This document shows positions 1-7,926 of a stretch of 64,000 nucleotides of DNA, piece by piece. The position numbers and the translations under genes are program-made. The number at the start of each line of letters is the position of its first letter. The first letter of the stretch is position 1. The DNA lies in the NCBI RefSeq assembly GCF_003610195.1, contig NZ_RAPO01000002.1, positions 930,001 through 994,000 of the forward strand, in the 5' to 3' direction. The notes beneath the pieces were generated by a model. That model was not told the DNA's origin, searched no databases, and saw only the letters and a program-made list of their open reading frames with translations. The DNA is from Halopiger aswanensis. Its GTDB lineage: Archaea; Halobacteriota; Halobacteria; Halobacteriales; Natrialbaceae.

Positions 1-152
1 GAGTCGTCTTCGGCGGCGTCCTTGCAGGCCGTCGAACAGAAGTGGCCGTCACCGTCGTCGGCGCGTTTCGCCTCGCCGGGAATCGGATAGTGGCAGTGGT
101 CACAGCGGAACGGAACGGCCTCGCGCTGGTCGGTCCGGATCTGTTCGGTCAT
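1..152 (-). CDS. Zinc-finger (TRASH-like) protein, 5' part only
   Basis: The minus strand opens with ATG at 152 and runs off the left edge, giving about 50 residues. The visible part begins MTEQIRTDQREAVPF and holds two cysteine pairs, CDHC and CSTAC, about 28 residues apart with a His just before the second pair (HFCSTAC). That spacing resembles small treble-clef/TRASH metal-binding modules, found in haloarchaea as short stand-alone proteins or at the N-terminus of metal-handling proteins. It is divergent from the epimerase at 274. Because the 3' part is missing I cannot say whether it is a tiny zinc-finger protein or the start of something longer. The metal-binding call rests only on the cysteine pattern. 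Confidence 0.6.
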   Translation of the reverse strand, partial: MTEQIRTDQREAVPFRCDHCHYPIPGEAKRADDGDGHFCSTACKDAAEDD

Positions 153-273
153 GCCGTGACGGCCACCGAGAAACGAGAAAAAACCACCCCCTGATTGCCG
201 GACGGGACGGCCGTCGACCCGGCACCGTCGCCGTCATCGTCACCGTTTTCTCCCGAAGCGACGACGACCGGAC

Positions 274-1263
274 ATGGACAGCGCACTCGTCATCGGCGGC
301 ACGCGCTTTATCGGCCGCCACCTCGTCGAAGAGTTGCTCGAACACGAGTACGACGTGACGATCTTCAACCGCGGCAACCACGAGAACCCCTTCGCCGACG
401 ACGACCGCGTCGACCGCATCGAAGGCGACCGAACGAACGAGTCCGCGCTCGAGGCCGCCGCGATGACGGTCGATCTCGACGCCGTCTTCGACTGCGTCGC
501 CTACCAGCCCCGCGACGTCCGCGCGGCGACCACGATCTTCGACGACTGCGAGGCCTACGTCTACATCTCGAGCGGGGCGGCCTACGGCCGCGAGGACATC
601 CCGAAGCGGGAGGACGAAACGCCGCTCGAGCCCTGTACGGCCGACCAGGCGACCGACGACTCCCAAGAGACCTACGGAAACCGGAAGGCAGAGGGCGACC
701 GCGCGGTCTTCGCGGCCGCCGAGGAGGGCGTCAACGCGATGGCCGTCCGCCCGCCGATCGTCTACGGCCCGCACGACTACACCGAGCGGCTGGACTTCTG
801 GATCGACCGCGTGAACACCTACGACCGCGTTATCGTCCCCGGCGACGGGACGAACATCTGGCACCGCGTCTACGTCGAGGACGTCGCTAACGCGTTGCGG
901 ATCGTCGCCGAACGCGGCGAACCCGGCGAGGCCTACAACGTCGGCGACCGCCGCATCGTCACGCTCGAGGAGATGGTGGACCAGATCGCCGATTGCTTGG
1001 ATACGTCCGTCGACGTCGTCCACGCCGGTCCGCGAGAACTCGAGGCCGCCGACCTCTCGCTCGACGACTACGTCCTCTACCGCGACTACCCCCACGTCCT
1101 CTCGACGGCCAAAGTCGCCGACCTTGGCTGGGACTCGACCCCGCTCGAGGAGGCGATGCAGCGGTCCGTCGACGATCATCTCGAGAGCGATCGCGACGGG
1201 AGCGAACACGGTCCGGATCGAGACGCCGAAGAGCGAGTGTTAGGAATTCTGGACACGCTGTAA
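274..1263 (+). CDS. NAD-dependent epimerase/dehydratase family protein
   Basis: A 329-residue protein of the extended SDR type. The N-terminal Rossmann motif is GGTRFIG (residues 8-14), slightly off the usual GxxGxxG. The active-site-like Tyr-x3-Lys appears as YGNRK around residue 136, with an upstream SSGAAYG segment typical of UDP-sugar epimerases and isoflavone-reductase-like proteins. The middle holds the conserved RPPIVYGPHDY element, and WHRVYVEDVANA then marks the sugar-nucleotide-type C-terminal domain. The substrate is unknown. Next to sugar-catabolic genes it could reduce or epimerise a sugar or lactone, but that is inference. The start was chosen because it lies directly before the MDSALVIGGTRFIG nucleotide-binding strand. 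A 400-nt spacer separates it from the lactonase downstream. Confidence 0.85.
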   Translation: MDSALVIGGTRFIGRHLVEELLEHEYDVTIFNRGNHENPFADDDRVDRIEGDRTNESALEAAAMTVDLDAVFDCVAYQPRDVRAATTIFDDCEAYVYISSGAAYGREDIPKREDETPLEPCTADQATDDSQETYGNRKAEGDRAVFAAAEEGVNAMAVRPPIVYGPHDYTERLDFWIDRVNTYDRVIVPGDGTNIWHRVYVEDVANALRIVAERGEPGEAYNVGDRRIVTLEEMVDQIADCLDTSVDVVHAGPRELEAADLSLDDYVLYRDYPHVLSTAKVADLGWDSTPLEEAMQRSVDDHLESDRDGSEHGPDRDAEERVLGILDTL

Positions 1264-1663
1264 CGATCTGGTTCGACCGTATTGTCTCGCTTAGACGAAT
1301 TATTACGAAGTCGAGTAAACTAACAAAGTAGCGGATTTCGTATGTTTGGGATAGATAACATTCGGGTCGGTTTCAATAATGGAGATATCGGCGATACCCC
1401 GACCATAGCGCGATAATACGGCCGAAAAGATCGGTGTCTGTCGATGAGGTAGATATGGTATGCTCTCGTCGGAAATAATCCAGAAAACGCCTGAAAGACG
1501 CAATTCCAACCATTTCGTCGATCAGAGCAGACAGAGGCAGAATGCAATCATCATTCGTTACGTATGGTATAAGACATAGCTGTCGGACAGATATGTTCGT
1601 TTGCGAGCGATCAAACGCCCCGCAAAGCTAGATTCAAGTAGAAACGTCCGAAACACCGAGAGC
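1264..1663. other. 400-nt AT-richer spacer with promoter-like elements
   Basis: No convincing gene. Its base composition is clearly AT-richer than the genes. Near its right end a TATA-like GTATAAGA (1567-1574) is followed by the perfect 11-bp palindrome CTGTCGGACAG (1580-1590) and, about 27 nt after the TATA, by an in-frame TTG at 1601. Transcription of the lactonase therefore may begin near 1600. That would give either a 21-residue N-terminal extension from TTG or a 60-nt leader before ATG 1664. The palindrome is a possible operator. Confidence 0.45.
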
Positions 1664-2536
1664 ATGACACGATACGAACGCGTCGCGGACACGACGGCCC
1701 ACACCGGCGAAGGGCCGCTGTGGCACCCCGAGGAGGAACTGCTCTACTGGGTCGATATCCCGGCCGGGAAACTCTATCAGTACGATCCCGAAACCGACGA
1801 GTACGAACTGGCCTACGAAACCGGCGGGGAACCACTCGGCGGCTACACGATCGAAGCGGACGGCACGCTTCTGCTGTTCACCCACGGCACCGTGAGTCGC
1901 TGGGAACCCGGCACCGACGAGGCGGAGGCGGTCGCCGAAATCGAGGACGCCGAGACGCGGTTCAACGACGTCATCGCCGACCCCGAGGGCCGCGTCTTCT
2001 GCGGCACGATGCCCGGCGACGACGAACTCGGCGACCTCTACCGCCTCGAGACCGACGGGACGGTGACCCGCGTCGTCGAGAACGTCGACATTCCCAACGG
2101 AATGGGCTTTACCGAGGACCTCGAGACGTTCTACTTCACCGAATCGGAGGAACGCGTGATCTACGCGTACGAGTACGACCGCGAGACGGGCGCGATTTCG
2201 AACCGGCGGCCGTTCGTCGAAGTGCCGAGCGACGACGGCGTACCGGACGGCATGACGGTCGACGACGAGGGCTACGTCTGGTCCGCCCGCTGGAACGGCG
2301 GTCGCGTCGTTCGCTACGATTCTGGGGGTGAACCGGTCGGCGAAATCGAACTCCCCGCGCGGAAGGTTTCCTCCGTCACCTTCGGCGGCCCCGACTACGA
2401 GGACCTCTATCTGACGACTGCACTCGCGGGCGGCGACCGAGCAGCCGAGGGCGACGGTGCAGGCGCGCTCTTCCGCGTCCCTGACGTCGGCCCCGGCGGC
2501 GTACCGGAGTTCCGCTCGCGGATCGGCCTCGAGTGA
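1664..2536 (+). CDS. SMP-30/gluconolactonase family protein, probable pentonolactonase
   Basis: 290 residues of the SMP-30/gluconolactonase/LRE beta-propeller family. Landmarks are EGPLWHPEEELLYWVDIPAG near the N-terminus (the metal-binding Glu of EGPxW), the central FNDVIADPEGRVFCGTM (the Asn-Asp pair with the substrate-site Asn), VDIPNGMGF, and DGVPDGMTVDDEGYVWSARW with the catalytic or metal Asp of PDGM. These match sugar lactonases that hydrolyse aldonolactones using a divalent metal. With xylose dehydrogenase, xylonate dehydratase and later Weimberg enzymes in the same window, it most likely opens xylono- or arabinonolactone. Substrate assignment is contextual. ATG 1664 gives the usual family N-terminus; an in-frame TTG at 1601 would add 21 unconserved residues. 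Confidence 0.85.
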   Translation: MTRYERVADTTAHTGEGPLWHPEEELLYWVDIPAGKLYQYDPETDEYELAYETGGEPLGGYTIEADGTLLLFTHGTVSRWEPGTDEAEAVAEIEDAETRFNDVIADPEGRVFCGTMPGDDELGDLYRLETDGTVTRVVENVDIPNGMGFTEDLETFYFTESEERVIYAYEYDRETGAISNRRPFVEVPSDDGVPDGMTVDDEGYVWSARWNGGRVVRYDSGGEPVGEIELPARKVSSVTFGGPDYEDLYLTTALAGGDRAAEGDGAGALFRVPDVGPGGVPEFRSRIGLE

Positions 2537-2649
2537 TCCGTCTCGGGTCCGGACCGGCGATTCGCGGCTCTCGGCTCTTGGCTCTCGTTTCTCGAGGCCG
2601 TTTATAGCGGTTCAAACCAGATACGCAGTTCAAAAACAGGGCTCGGGAG

Positions 2650-3672
2650 TCAATCCCGGAGCACGATGTCGACCATCACGGCGCCGATGATCACTGCGCC
2701 GGTCAGCGTCTCCTGGATGTCGACGGACATGTTATTCAGCACCAGCAGAACGGGGATGACGGCGATCACGAGCGAGCCGAGGAACATCCCGGAGATGCTC
2801 CCCTCGCCGCCGAACAGGTTCGTCCCGCCGATGACGACTGCGGCGATGATCAGCAGTTCGAAGCCCCGACCCGCGGAGCCGAACATCGAGCCGTAGTAGG
2901 AGATCGCCACGACGCCGGCGAAGGCGGCGACGAGCCCGGTGATGACGAAGTTCGCGATCTTGATGCGGTCGGTGTCGATACCGCTCCGGTCGGCGGCGGA
3001 CTGGTCGTCGCCGGTCGCGTAGACGTGGTGTCCGAAGCGAGTCTTCTGGAGGACGAGCCCGAACGCGATCAGCAGTCCGAACATCCAGAACACCATGTAG
3101 GTGATCTCGACACCGGCAACCGAGATCGAGCCGCCGAACAGCTCGAGCAGGGCCAGATCGTCCGGGGTCTGCTGCGAGCCGCCGGAGGTGAGCATGTAGG
3201 CGACGCCCCTGAGCATGCTCATCATCCCGATCGTCGTGATAAGCGACGGGATGCCGACCTTGGTCACGACGACGCCGTTGGCCAGCCCGACGGCCGCGCC
3301 GATGACGAGGACGGCCACCAGCGCCGCCGGCACCGTCAGTCGGTAGTCGGTGAGCAACATCGCGAACGTGAGTCCGGCGACGCCGTACATCGAGCCGACC
3401 GAGAGGTCGAACTCGCCGCCGATCATCAGGTAGGTCATCCCGATACCGATGATCACGTACGGCGCGGCCTGGCGCAGCAACCGCGAGACGATGTTGCTGA
3501 GGCTGTCCCACGAGAAGAACAGGTCCGGTCGGGTCGCGCCGATGAGGCCGAACAGGAGGAGGAACCCGACCAGGACGCCGATCTGTCGCCGCTGCAGGAG
3601 CCGGCGGAGCCGCGAGTCGGTCTCGCGGCTGACGGCGTCCCCGTCCGTGGCCGGTGGCGTCGCGCCGCTCAT
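2650..3672 (-). CDS. CUT2-type (ribose-family) sugar ABC transporter permease
   Basis: 340-residue inner-membrane permease of the RbsC/BPD_transp_2 type, with about eight to ten hydrophobic segments. After a short polar cytoplasmic N-terminus (RLRRLLQRRQIG) it contains the family motif FDLSVGSMYGVAGL and later AVVIGGTNLFGGEGSISGMFLGSLVIAVI, the coupling-loop region typical of CUT2 permeases. Its ATG overlaps the stop of the ATPase gene by 4 nt (ATGA), so translation is probably coupled. It is the last gene of a leftward operon of binding protein, ATPase and permease. The system probably imports a monosaccharide such as xylose or another pentose; this is inferred from the neighbouring lactonase and IclR regulator and cannot be read from the permease itself. 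Confidence 0.93.
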   Translation of the reverse strand: MSGATPPATDGDAVSRETDSRLRRLLQRRQIGVLVGFLLLFGLIGATRPDLFFSWDSLSNIVSRLLRQAAPYVIIGIGMTYLMIGGEFDLSVGSMYGVAGLTFAMLLTDYRLTVPAALVAVLVIGAAVGLANGVVVTKVGIPSLITTIGMMSMLRGVAYMLTSGGSQQTPDDLALLELFGGSISVAGVEITYMVFWMFGLLIAFGLVLQKTRFGHHVYATGDDQSAADRSGIDTDRIKIANFVITGLVAAFAGVVAISYYGSMFGSAGRGFELLIIAAVVIGGTNLFGGEGSISGMFLGSLVIAVIPVLLVLNNMSVDIQETLTGAVIIGAVMVDIVLRD

Positions 3673-4493
3673 GCTGCAGCCCCCTCCTCGTCGGCGGAGT
3701 CGTCGACGGACGTGAGTTCGAACTCGTCGATCTCGTCCTCGTCCTCCGCGCCCATCATCAGCGCGATGATCTCGTCGCGGGTCGCCGAGTCGGTGTCGCG
3801 GACGCCCATCAGTCGGCCCTGCGCGAGGACCGAGACCCGGTCGGCGAGCGTCAAGACCTGCCGGATGTTGTGGCTGATGAGGATGATCGACAGCCCCTCG
3901 TTCCGCAGGTCGTCGATCACGCGCAGAACGTTTCGCGCTCCTTCGATCGAGAGTGCGCTGGTCGGTTCGTCGAGGATGAGGATGTCCGGATCGGACTGCA
4001 ACGCGCGGGCGACCGCGACCGCCTGCTGCTGCCCGCCCGAGAGATCGCTCACCCTCGCGTCGGGATCGACCGGGATCTGCACGCGGTCGAGACTCTCTCG
4101 AGCGCGGTCGCGCATCGCCTGTTTGTCGACGACCCCGAGGAGGCGGCCGAGGAGGTCCGATCGAACCGGTTCCTGCCCGAGGAACACGTTCGCCGCGACC
4201 GTCTGCTGTTCGGCCAGCGCCAGGTCCTGATAGACCGTCTCGATGCCCATCTCGCGGGCGTCGCTGTAATCCTCGAATTCGATCGGCTCGCCGTCGATGC
4301 GGATCTCGCCGCTGGTCGGTTCGTGGACGCCACAGAGCATCTTGATGAACGTCGACTTCCCGGCGCCGTTGTCGCCGACCAGCGCCATGATCTCGCCCTC
4401 GCGCAGCGAGAAGTCGACGCCCTCGACCGCAACGACGTTCCCGAAGTGTTTCGTGAGTTCGACCGTCTGAAGTATCGAATCGGTGTCCGACAT
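3669..4493 (-). CDS. CUT2-type sugar ABC transporter ATP-binding protein
   Basis: 274-residue ABC ATPase. Walker A is GDNGAGKST (near residue 42), the Q-loop region reads VYQDLALAEQQTV, the signature is LSGGQQQAVAVARAL, Walker B is DILILDEPTSALS and the switch is ISHNIRQVL. GDNGAGKST and PTSAL(S) are typical of the RbsA/XylG branch. Unlike RbsA, which fuses two ATPase domains, this is a single domain, as in FrcA-type systems, so it would work as a homodimer. It has an acidic C-terminal tail (DEDEIDEFELTSVDDSADEE), normal for haloarchaea. It sits between its binding protein, 33 nt upstream, and the permease it overlaps. Confidence 0.93.
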   Translation of the reverse strand: MSDTDSILQTVELTKHFGNVVAVEGVDFSLREGEIMALVGDNGAGKSTFIKMLCGVHEPTSGEIRIDGEPIEFEDYSDAREMGIETVYQDLALAEQQTVAANVFLGQEPVRSDLLGRLLGVVDKQAMRDRARESLDRVQIPVDPDARVSDLSGGQQQAVAVARALQSDPDILILDEPTSALSIEGARNVLRVIDDLRNEGLSIILISHNIRQVLTLADRVSVLAQGRLMGVRDTDSATRDEIIALMMGAEDEDEIDEFELTSVDDSADEEGAAA

Positions 4494-4526
4494 AGGTGGT
4501 AGAGACTGGTGTGGTGAATGCGCCGC

Positions 4527-5696
4527 TTACACGCCGTGGTAGTCCAGCAGTTCGCCCCAGTTGCGCCGTTCGAGCGCGAAGTCGATCGTCTCCTGATCGA
4601 CGATCTCCGCACCGGTCATGATCTCCTTGGGCGGCATGCCGCGCTCGAGGTAGGCGAAGGCCTGGTGAACGGGGAGGTACCCCTGGCTGTAGGGGTCCTG
4701 GCCGGTCGTGTAGTTCATCACGCCCTGCTGGATGTAGTCGAGCGTGTTCTGGTCTAGGTCGAAGCCGCCGATGACCATGTCCTCGGCCATGCCTTCTTCC
4801 TCGGCCGCCTGCCCGATGAACCACGAGTAGGCGTCGCTGCCGGCCATCCCGTCCAACTCGGGATTCGCCGCGAGGTGATTCGCGATGCGGGAGACGCCCT
4901 CGTTGGAGTCGTCGGTGTAGTTGACCCGATCGGTGATCTCGATGTCCGAATTCTGCCGGATGGCGTCCTCCGCACCGCTCGCACGGGCGGCCTGACCGCT
5001 GTGGGCGGGGTCGGCCAGGCCGATCGTCACCTTGCTCGCGTCGTCCGGCAGCTTGTCGAGCAGGGCCATTCCGTTGGCGTAGCCCGACGAATACTGGTCC
5101 TGGCCGACGAACGGGAGGGCCTGTCCGAACTCCTCGCGCATGTGCTGGCGGCCTTCCTCGCGGAGGCTGTTGGTGTTAAACGTCAGGACCGCGATGTCGT
5201 TGTCCAGCGCGTCCTGAATGACGCTGTTGTACGCCTCCGTGTCGCTTACGGTCGTCACGATGGCGTCGGGCTCGGACGCCACGACGTTCTCGAGGATGTT
5301 GACCTGCTCCTCGACGCTGAAACCGCCGGACGGCCCCGTAAAGGTCGCGTTCCAGCCGAGCTGGCTGGCGGCGTCGTGCAGGCCGCCGATCGCAGGGTCC
5401 CAGAACGAGATCGCCGCGTTGTGACACACCATCGTAATGTCCCGCTCGGGGGGATCGCGGGAGAAGTCCAGCTCCGTCGGCGGTGGCGTCAGATCGACGC
5501 GCTGGTACGAAGGCGCGGTGCCGTCGGAGTCGGAACCGGAGTCACCGCCGTTGCCGCTGTCCTCGTCACCCTCGTTCCGTTGCAGGCAACCGGCTAACCC
5601 GCCGACCGCCGCGATTGCACCGAGCTGTTGCATCACCCGCCGACGCGAGATGCCGCTCCCGACTCTCACGCTAATGCGATCGTCATTGTCTGCCAT
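4527..5696 (-). CDS. CUT2-type sugar-binding lipoprotein (periplasmic binding protein type 1)
   Basis: 389 residues. The N-terminus has a twin-arginine motif (SRRRVMQQLG), a hydrophobic stretch and the lipobox LAGC, followed by a Ser/Gly/Asp/Glu linker, the standard haloarchaeal Tat-exported lipoprotein layout. The mature domain is RbsB-like: ITMVCHNAAISFWDPAIGGLHDAASQLGWN, then NILENVVASEPDAIVTTVSDTEAYNSVIQDALDNDIAVLTFNTN, then FVGQDQYSSGYANGMALL, which are the typical hinge and sugar-pocket segments. It heads the leftward transporter operon. A TATA box lies 25-32 nt upstream of the ATG, implying a leaderless transcript. The IclR gene lies immediately upstream in the same direction and may control it. 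Confidence 0.92.
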   Translation of the reverse strand: MADNDDRISVRVGSGISRRRVMQQLGAIAAVGGLAGCLQRNEGDEDSGNGGDSGSDSDGTAPSYQRVDLTPPPTELDFSRDPPERDITMVCHNAAISFWDPAIGGLHDAASQLGWNATFTGPSGGFSVEEQVNILENVVASEPDAIVTTVSDTEAYNSVIQDALDNDIAVLTFNTNSLREEGRQHMREEFGQALPFVGQDQYSSGYANGMALLDKLPDDASKVTIGLADPAHSGQAARASGAEDAIRQNSDIEITDRVNYTDDSNEGVSRIANHLAANPELDGMAGSDAYSWFIGQAAEEEGMAEDMVIGGFDLDQNTLDYIQQGVMNYTTGQDPYSQGYLPVHQAFAYLERGMPPKEIMTGAEIVDQETIDFALERRNWGELLDYHGV

Positions 5697-5720
5697 ACAG
5701 TCAGAACCCTGTACTCTACT

Positions 5721-5728
5721 ATTATAAT
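5721..5728 (-). promoter_or_regulatory. TATA box of the CUT2 sugar transporter operon
   Basis: ATTATAAT, centred about 28 nt upstream of the ATG at 5696 on the minus strand. The spacing fits a leaderless haloarchaeal transcript starting at or next to the start codon. The surrounding 40 nt are AT-rich against a GC-rich background. Confidence 0.6.
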
Positions 5729-5921
5729 GATTTTCCTATTCGCAAAAAGGACGCGGGACTTCACTCGGTGGTTGTCGGCTATTACTACTGCTCCGTCCGC
5801 CAGAACTGTCTCGGCAGGCTGACGTTGCCGATGTCGTCAGCAAAATCCGCAACTGCGGTCGTCGATACGATCCATTCAAAACGTCGAATAGAAACTCGGC
5901 GCCAGAACCCGGCAGGAGCCG

Positions 5922-6683
5922 TTAGGAGTAGTTGTGCTCGAGTTCGATCACGTTCGCCGTCCCCAGCACCGCCTCCGGCAGGTCCTGGTAGAACCGCTCG
6001 TCGCCGACGCGATGGACGGGACAGGAGACGCTCACGGCGGCGATACTCCGATCCTTATCGTCGGTGATCGGCGCCGCGATGCAGCGCAGGCCGTTGAGCC
6101 GTTCCTCCCTGTCGACGGCGTAGCGCTGGTCGCGCACCCCCTCGAGTTCCTCGTAGAACGTCTCGCGGTCGGTGATCGTGTGTTCGGTGACCTTCGGCAG
6201 CCCGTTCGCGTCGAGGATCTCGTCGACCTCCTCCTGCGGTCGGAACGCGAGGATCGCCTTGCCGAGCCCGGTACAGTGCAGCGGGACGCGCTTGCCCTCG
6301 TGGGTGTCGAGTTCGACCGCGTTCTCCCCTTTCGCCTGATAGAGGTAGATCCCCATACCGTTTTTCTCGACGAGGAGGTTCACGAGTTCGCCCGTCTGGT
6401 CGGCTAGCTTGTCGACTTCCTTTTGGGCGGTATCGTAGATCGGCGTGCGGTTGCGCGCGTACGCACCGAGGCCGAGAAAGGACAGGCCGATGTGGTACTC
6501 GTCGCCGTCCTTGTCGACGTACTCGCGGTTTGCAAGCGTCGTCAGGTGGTTGTGCACCGCGCTCTTGCCGATATCGACCCGTTCGGCGATCTCAGAGATC
6601 CCTGCACCGTCGAGTTCCTGAATGATCTCGAGGATCTCGAAGGTCCTGTCGACGGTTCGAACGGGGTGTTTCGGTTCGGGCAT
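5922..6683 (-). CDS. IclR-family transcriptional regulator (XacR-like candidate)
   Basis: 253 residues. The N-terminal winged helix (TVDRTFEILEIIQELDGAGISEIAERVDIGKSAVHNHLTTL, residues 8-50) is the canonical IclR HTH. The C-terminal effector domain carries LVNLLVEKNGMGIYLYQAKGENAV, PLHCTGLGKAILAF and the closing SCPVHRV region. In Haloferax the xylose/arabinose regulon is controlled by an IclR-type protein, XacR. This gene lies between the CUT2 transporter and a XacE homologue, so the same role is plausible but not proven. MPEPKHP at 6683 was chosen because a TATA-like element sits about 27 nt upstream. An extension to 6779 is possible but adds unconserved sequence running through that element. 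Confidence 0.88.
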   Translation of the reverse strand: MPEPKHPVRTVDRTFEILEIIQELDGAGISEIAERVDIGKSAVHNHLTTLANREYVDKDGDEYHIGLSFLGLGAYARNRTPIYDTAQKEVDKLADQTGELVNLLVEKNGMGIYLYQAKGENAVELDTHEGKRVPLHCTGLGKAILAFRPQEEVDEILDANGLPKVTEHTITDRETFYEELEGVRDQRYAVDREERLNGLRCIAAPITDDKDRSIAAVSVSCPVHRVGDERFYQDLPEAVLGTANVIELEHNYS

Positions 6684-6705
6684 ACACTCATGATTGATTT
6701 CGACA

Positions 6706-6713
6706 TACATATA
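6706..6713 (-). promoter_or_regulatory. TATA-like element of the IclR gene
   Basis: An AT-rich TATATGTA-type element on the minus strand, 23-30 nt upstream of ATG 6683. It supports the shorter protein start and a leaderless transcript. Confidence 0.45.
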
Positions 6714-6914
6714 GATTGTTCTGCGTAGCGAAAACGCGTTTCTCATAACTCGCACAGTTCGATCCGTCGCGGAACACACTGAAGCGTTAGTGAACGGAAC
6801 GACAGCGGAGAAGGCATCGTCGTTCGAAGGCGGCTGTCAACACCTGTGTTTTGGCGCTAGGGATGCCGCGAACGCTACGAACGACGGGGAACGGCACTCG
6901 CGTCCGAACTGCAC

Positions 6915-7787
6915 TTAGACTTCGACGACGGTGTTCGAGAGCGTCCCGATGTCGTCGACGCCGATTTCGATCAGGTCGCCCTCGCGGAGCGTGAAATCGT
7001 CGTCGGGAACCAGGGAGGTCCCGGTCAGCAGTACCGAGACCTCGGGGACGGCGTTGTGGCTGGTATAGCAATCGACGAGTTCCTCGACCGAGCGGACCAT
7101 CTTCCCCGTGTTCGTCGAATCGTCGTAGAGCACCTCACCGTCTCGGCTGATCGTCATCCACATCTCGAGATCGTGAGGATCCTCGAGCGAGGCGGCCGAG
7201 CGAACGCAGGGACCGAGCGAACAGCAGCGGTCGTAGACCTTCGCCTGCGGGAGATAGAGCGGATTTTGACCTTCGATCGAGCGGCTGCTCATGTCGTTAC
7301 CGATCGTGTAGCCGACGATCTCCCCGTCCGACAGCACGACGCCCAGCTCCGGCTCCGGGACGTCCCACTCCGAATCCGCGCGGATGCCGACCTGCTCGTC
7401 CGGGCCGACCGTTCGGCTCGGCGTCGCCTTGAAAAAGACCTCCGGACGCTCGCTGTCGTAGACGTCGATGTACATGTCCGCCATCGAACTCTCCTCCTTC
7501 CGCGCCTCCTCGCTGATGCGGTAGGTGACACCGGCGGCCCATACTTCGCCCGACGAGACCGGCGCTGCCACCGCGTCGTCCGAAAGCGCATCCGACGACA
7601 GGACTGGTGCGTCCTCGAGCAGCCGTTCGGCGATGGTATCGAGAGAATCGCCGGTGATCGTCGCGGCGGTAAGCAGATCCTCGAACGTCCGTAACTGTGG
7701 CTTCGCGTCCGTCAGGTCGTACAGGGTATCCCCCGTTTTCGCTGCGAGACGAGGTGTGCCCTCCTCCCGGAGCTGATAGTAACGCAT
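6915..7787 (-). CDS. xacE: Fumarylacetoacetate hydrolase-family protein, 2-keto-3-deoxypentonate dehydratase (copy 1)
   Basis: 290 residues, with the FAH fold in the C-terminal two thirds. VWAAGVTYRISEEARKEE, FFKATPSRTVGP, the metal-ligand segment EWDVPEPELGVVLSDGEIVGYTIGNDMSSRSIEGQNPLYLPQAKVYDRCCSLGPCV, and GTSLVPDDDFTLREGDLIEIGVDDIGTLSNTVVEV are all hallmark blocks. The Glu-Glu-Asp metal site (EPELG, GNDMSSR) is intact. In the haloarchaeal Weimberg pathway this family dehydrates 2-keto-3-deoxyxylonate or -arabinonate to 2-oxoglutarate semialdehyde (XacE), which fits the XacF homologue at 10.1 kb. A near-identical paralogue is at 44936-45823. A purine-rich GGAGAG just upstream of the ATG suggests this mRNA may have a leader. 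Confidence 0.9.
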   Translation of the reverse strand: MRYYQLREEGTPRLAAKTGDTLYDLTDAKPQLRTFEDLLTAATITGDSLDTIAERLLEDAPVLSSDALSDDAVAAPVSSGEVWAAGVTYRISEEARKEESSMADMYIDVYDSERPEVFFKATPSRTVGPDEQVGIRADSEWDVPEPELGVVLSDGEIVGYTIGNDMSSRSIEGQNPLYLPQAKVYDRCCSLGPCVRSAASLEDPHDLEMWMTISRDGEVLYDDSTNTGKMVRSVEELVDCYTSHNAVPEVSVLLTGTSLVPDDDFTLREGDLIEIGVDDIGTLSNTVVEV

Positions 7788-7926
7788 GTGCTGCTCTCCT
7801 TTTTTAGTCCGACCACCTTAGTTTTAGCTGCCGGGACCGGGACGTCCTCACGCAGCGAGCGCCGGCCGGAACGATTCACCCGCTGAAACTGTACTAACGG
7901 AACCGTGTCACACGCCGGTGCCGAGA

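Noticed and set aside
100-1209. Long minus-strand open frame (369 codons) over the epimerase gene
   Set aside because: Antisense shadow in GC-rich DNA; it is Val/Asp/Arg-rich without motifs, while the plus strand has a full epimerase.
3673-4824. Upstream extension of the CUT2 permease frame to 4824
   Set aside because: The extra sequence is Arg/Gly-rich shadow of the ATPase and binding-protein genes; the permease proper starts at ATG 3672 in a 4-nt overlap.
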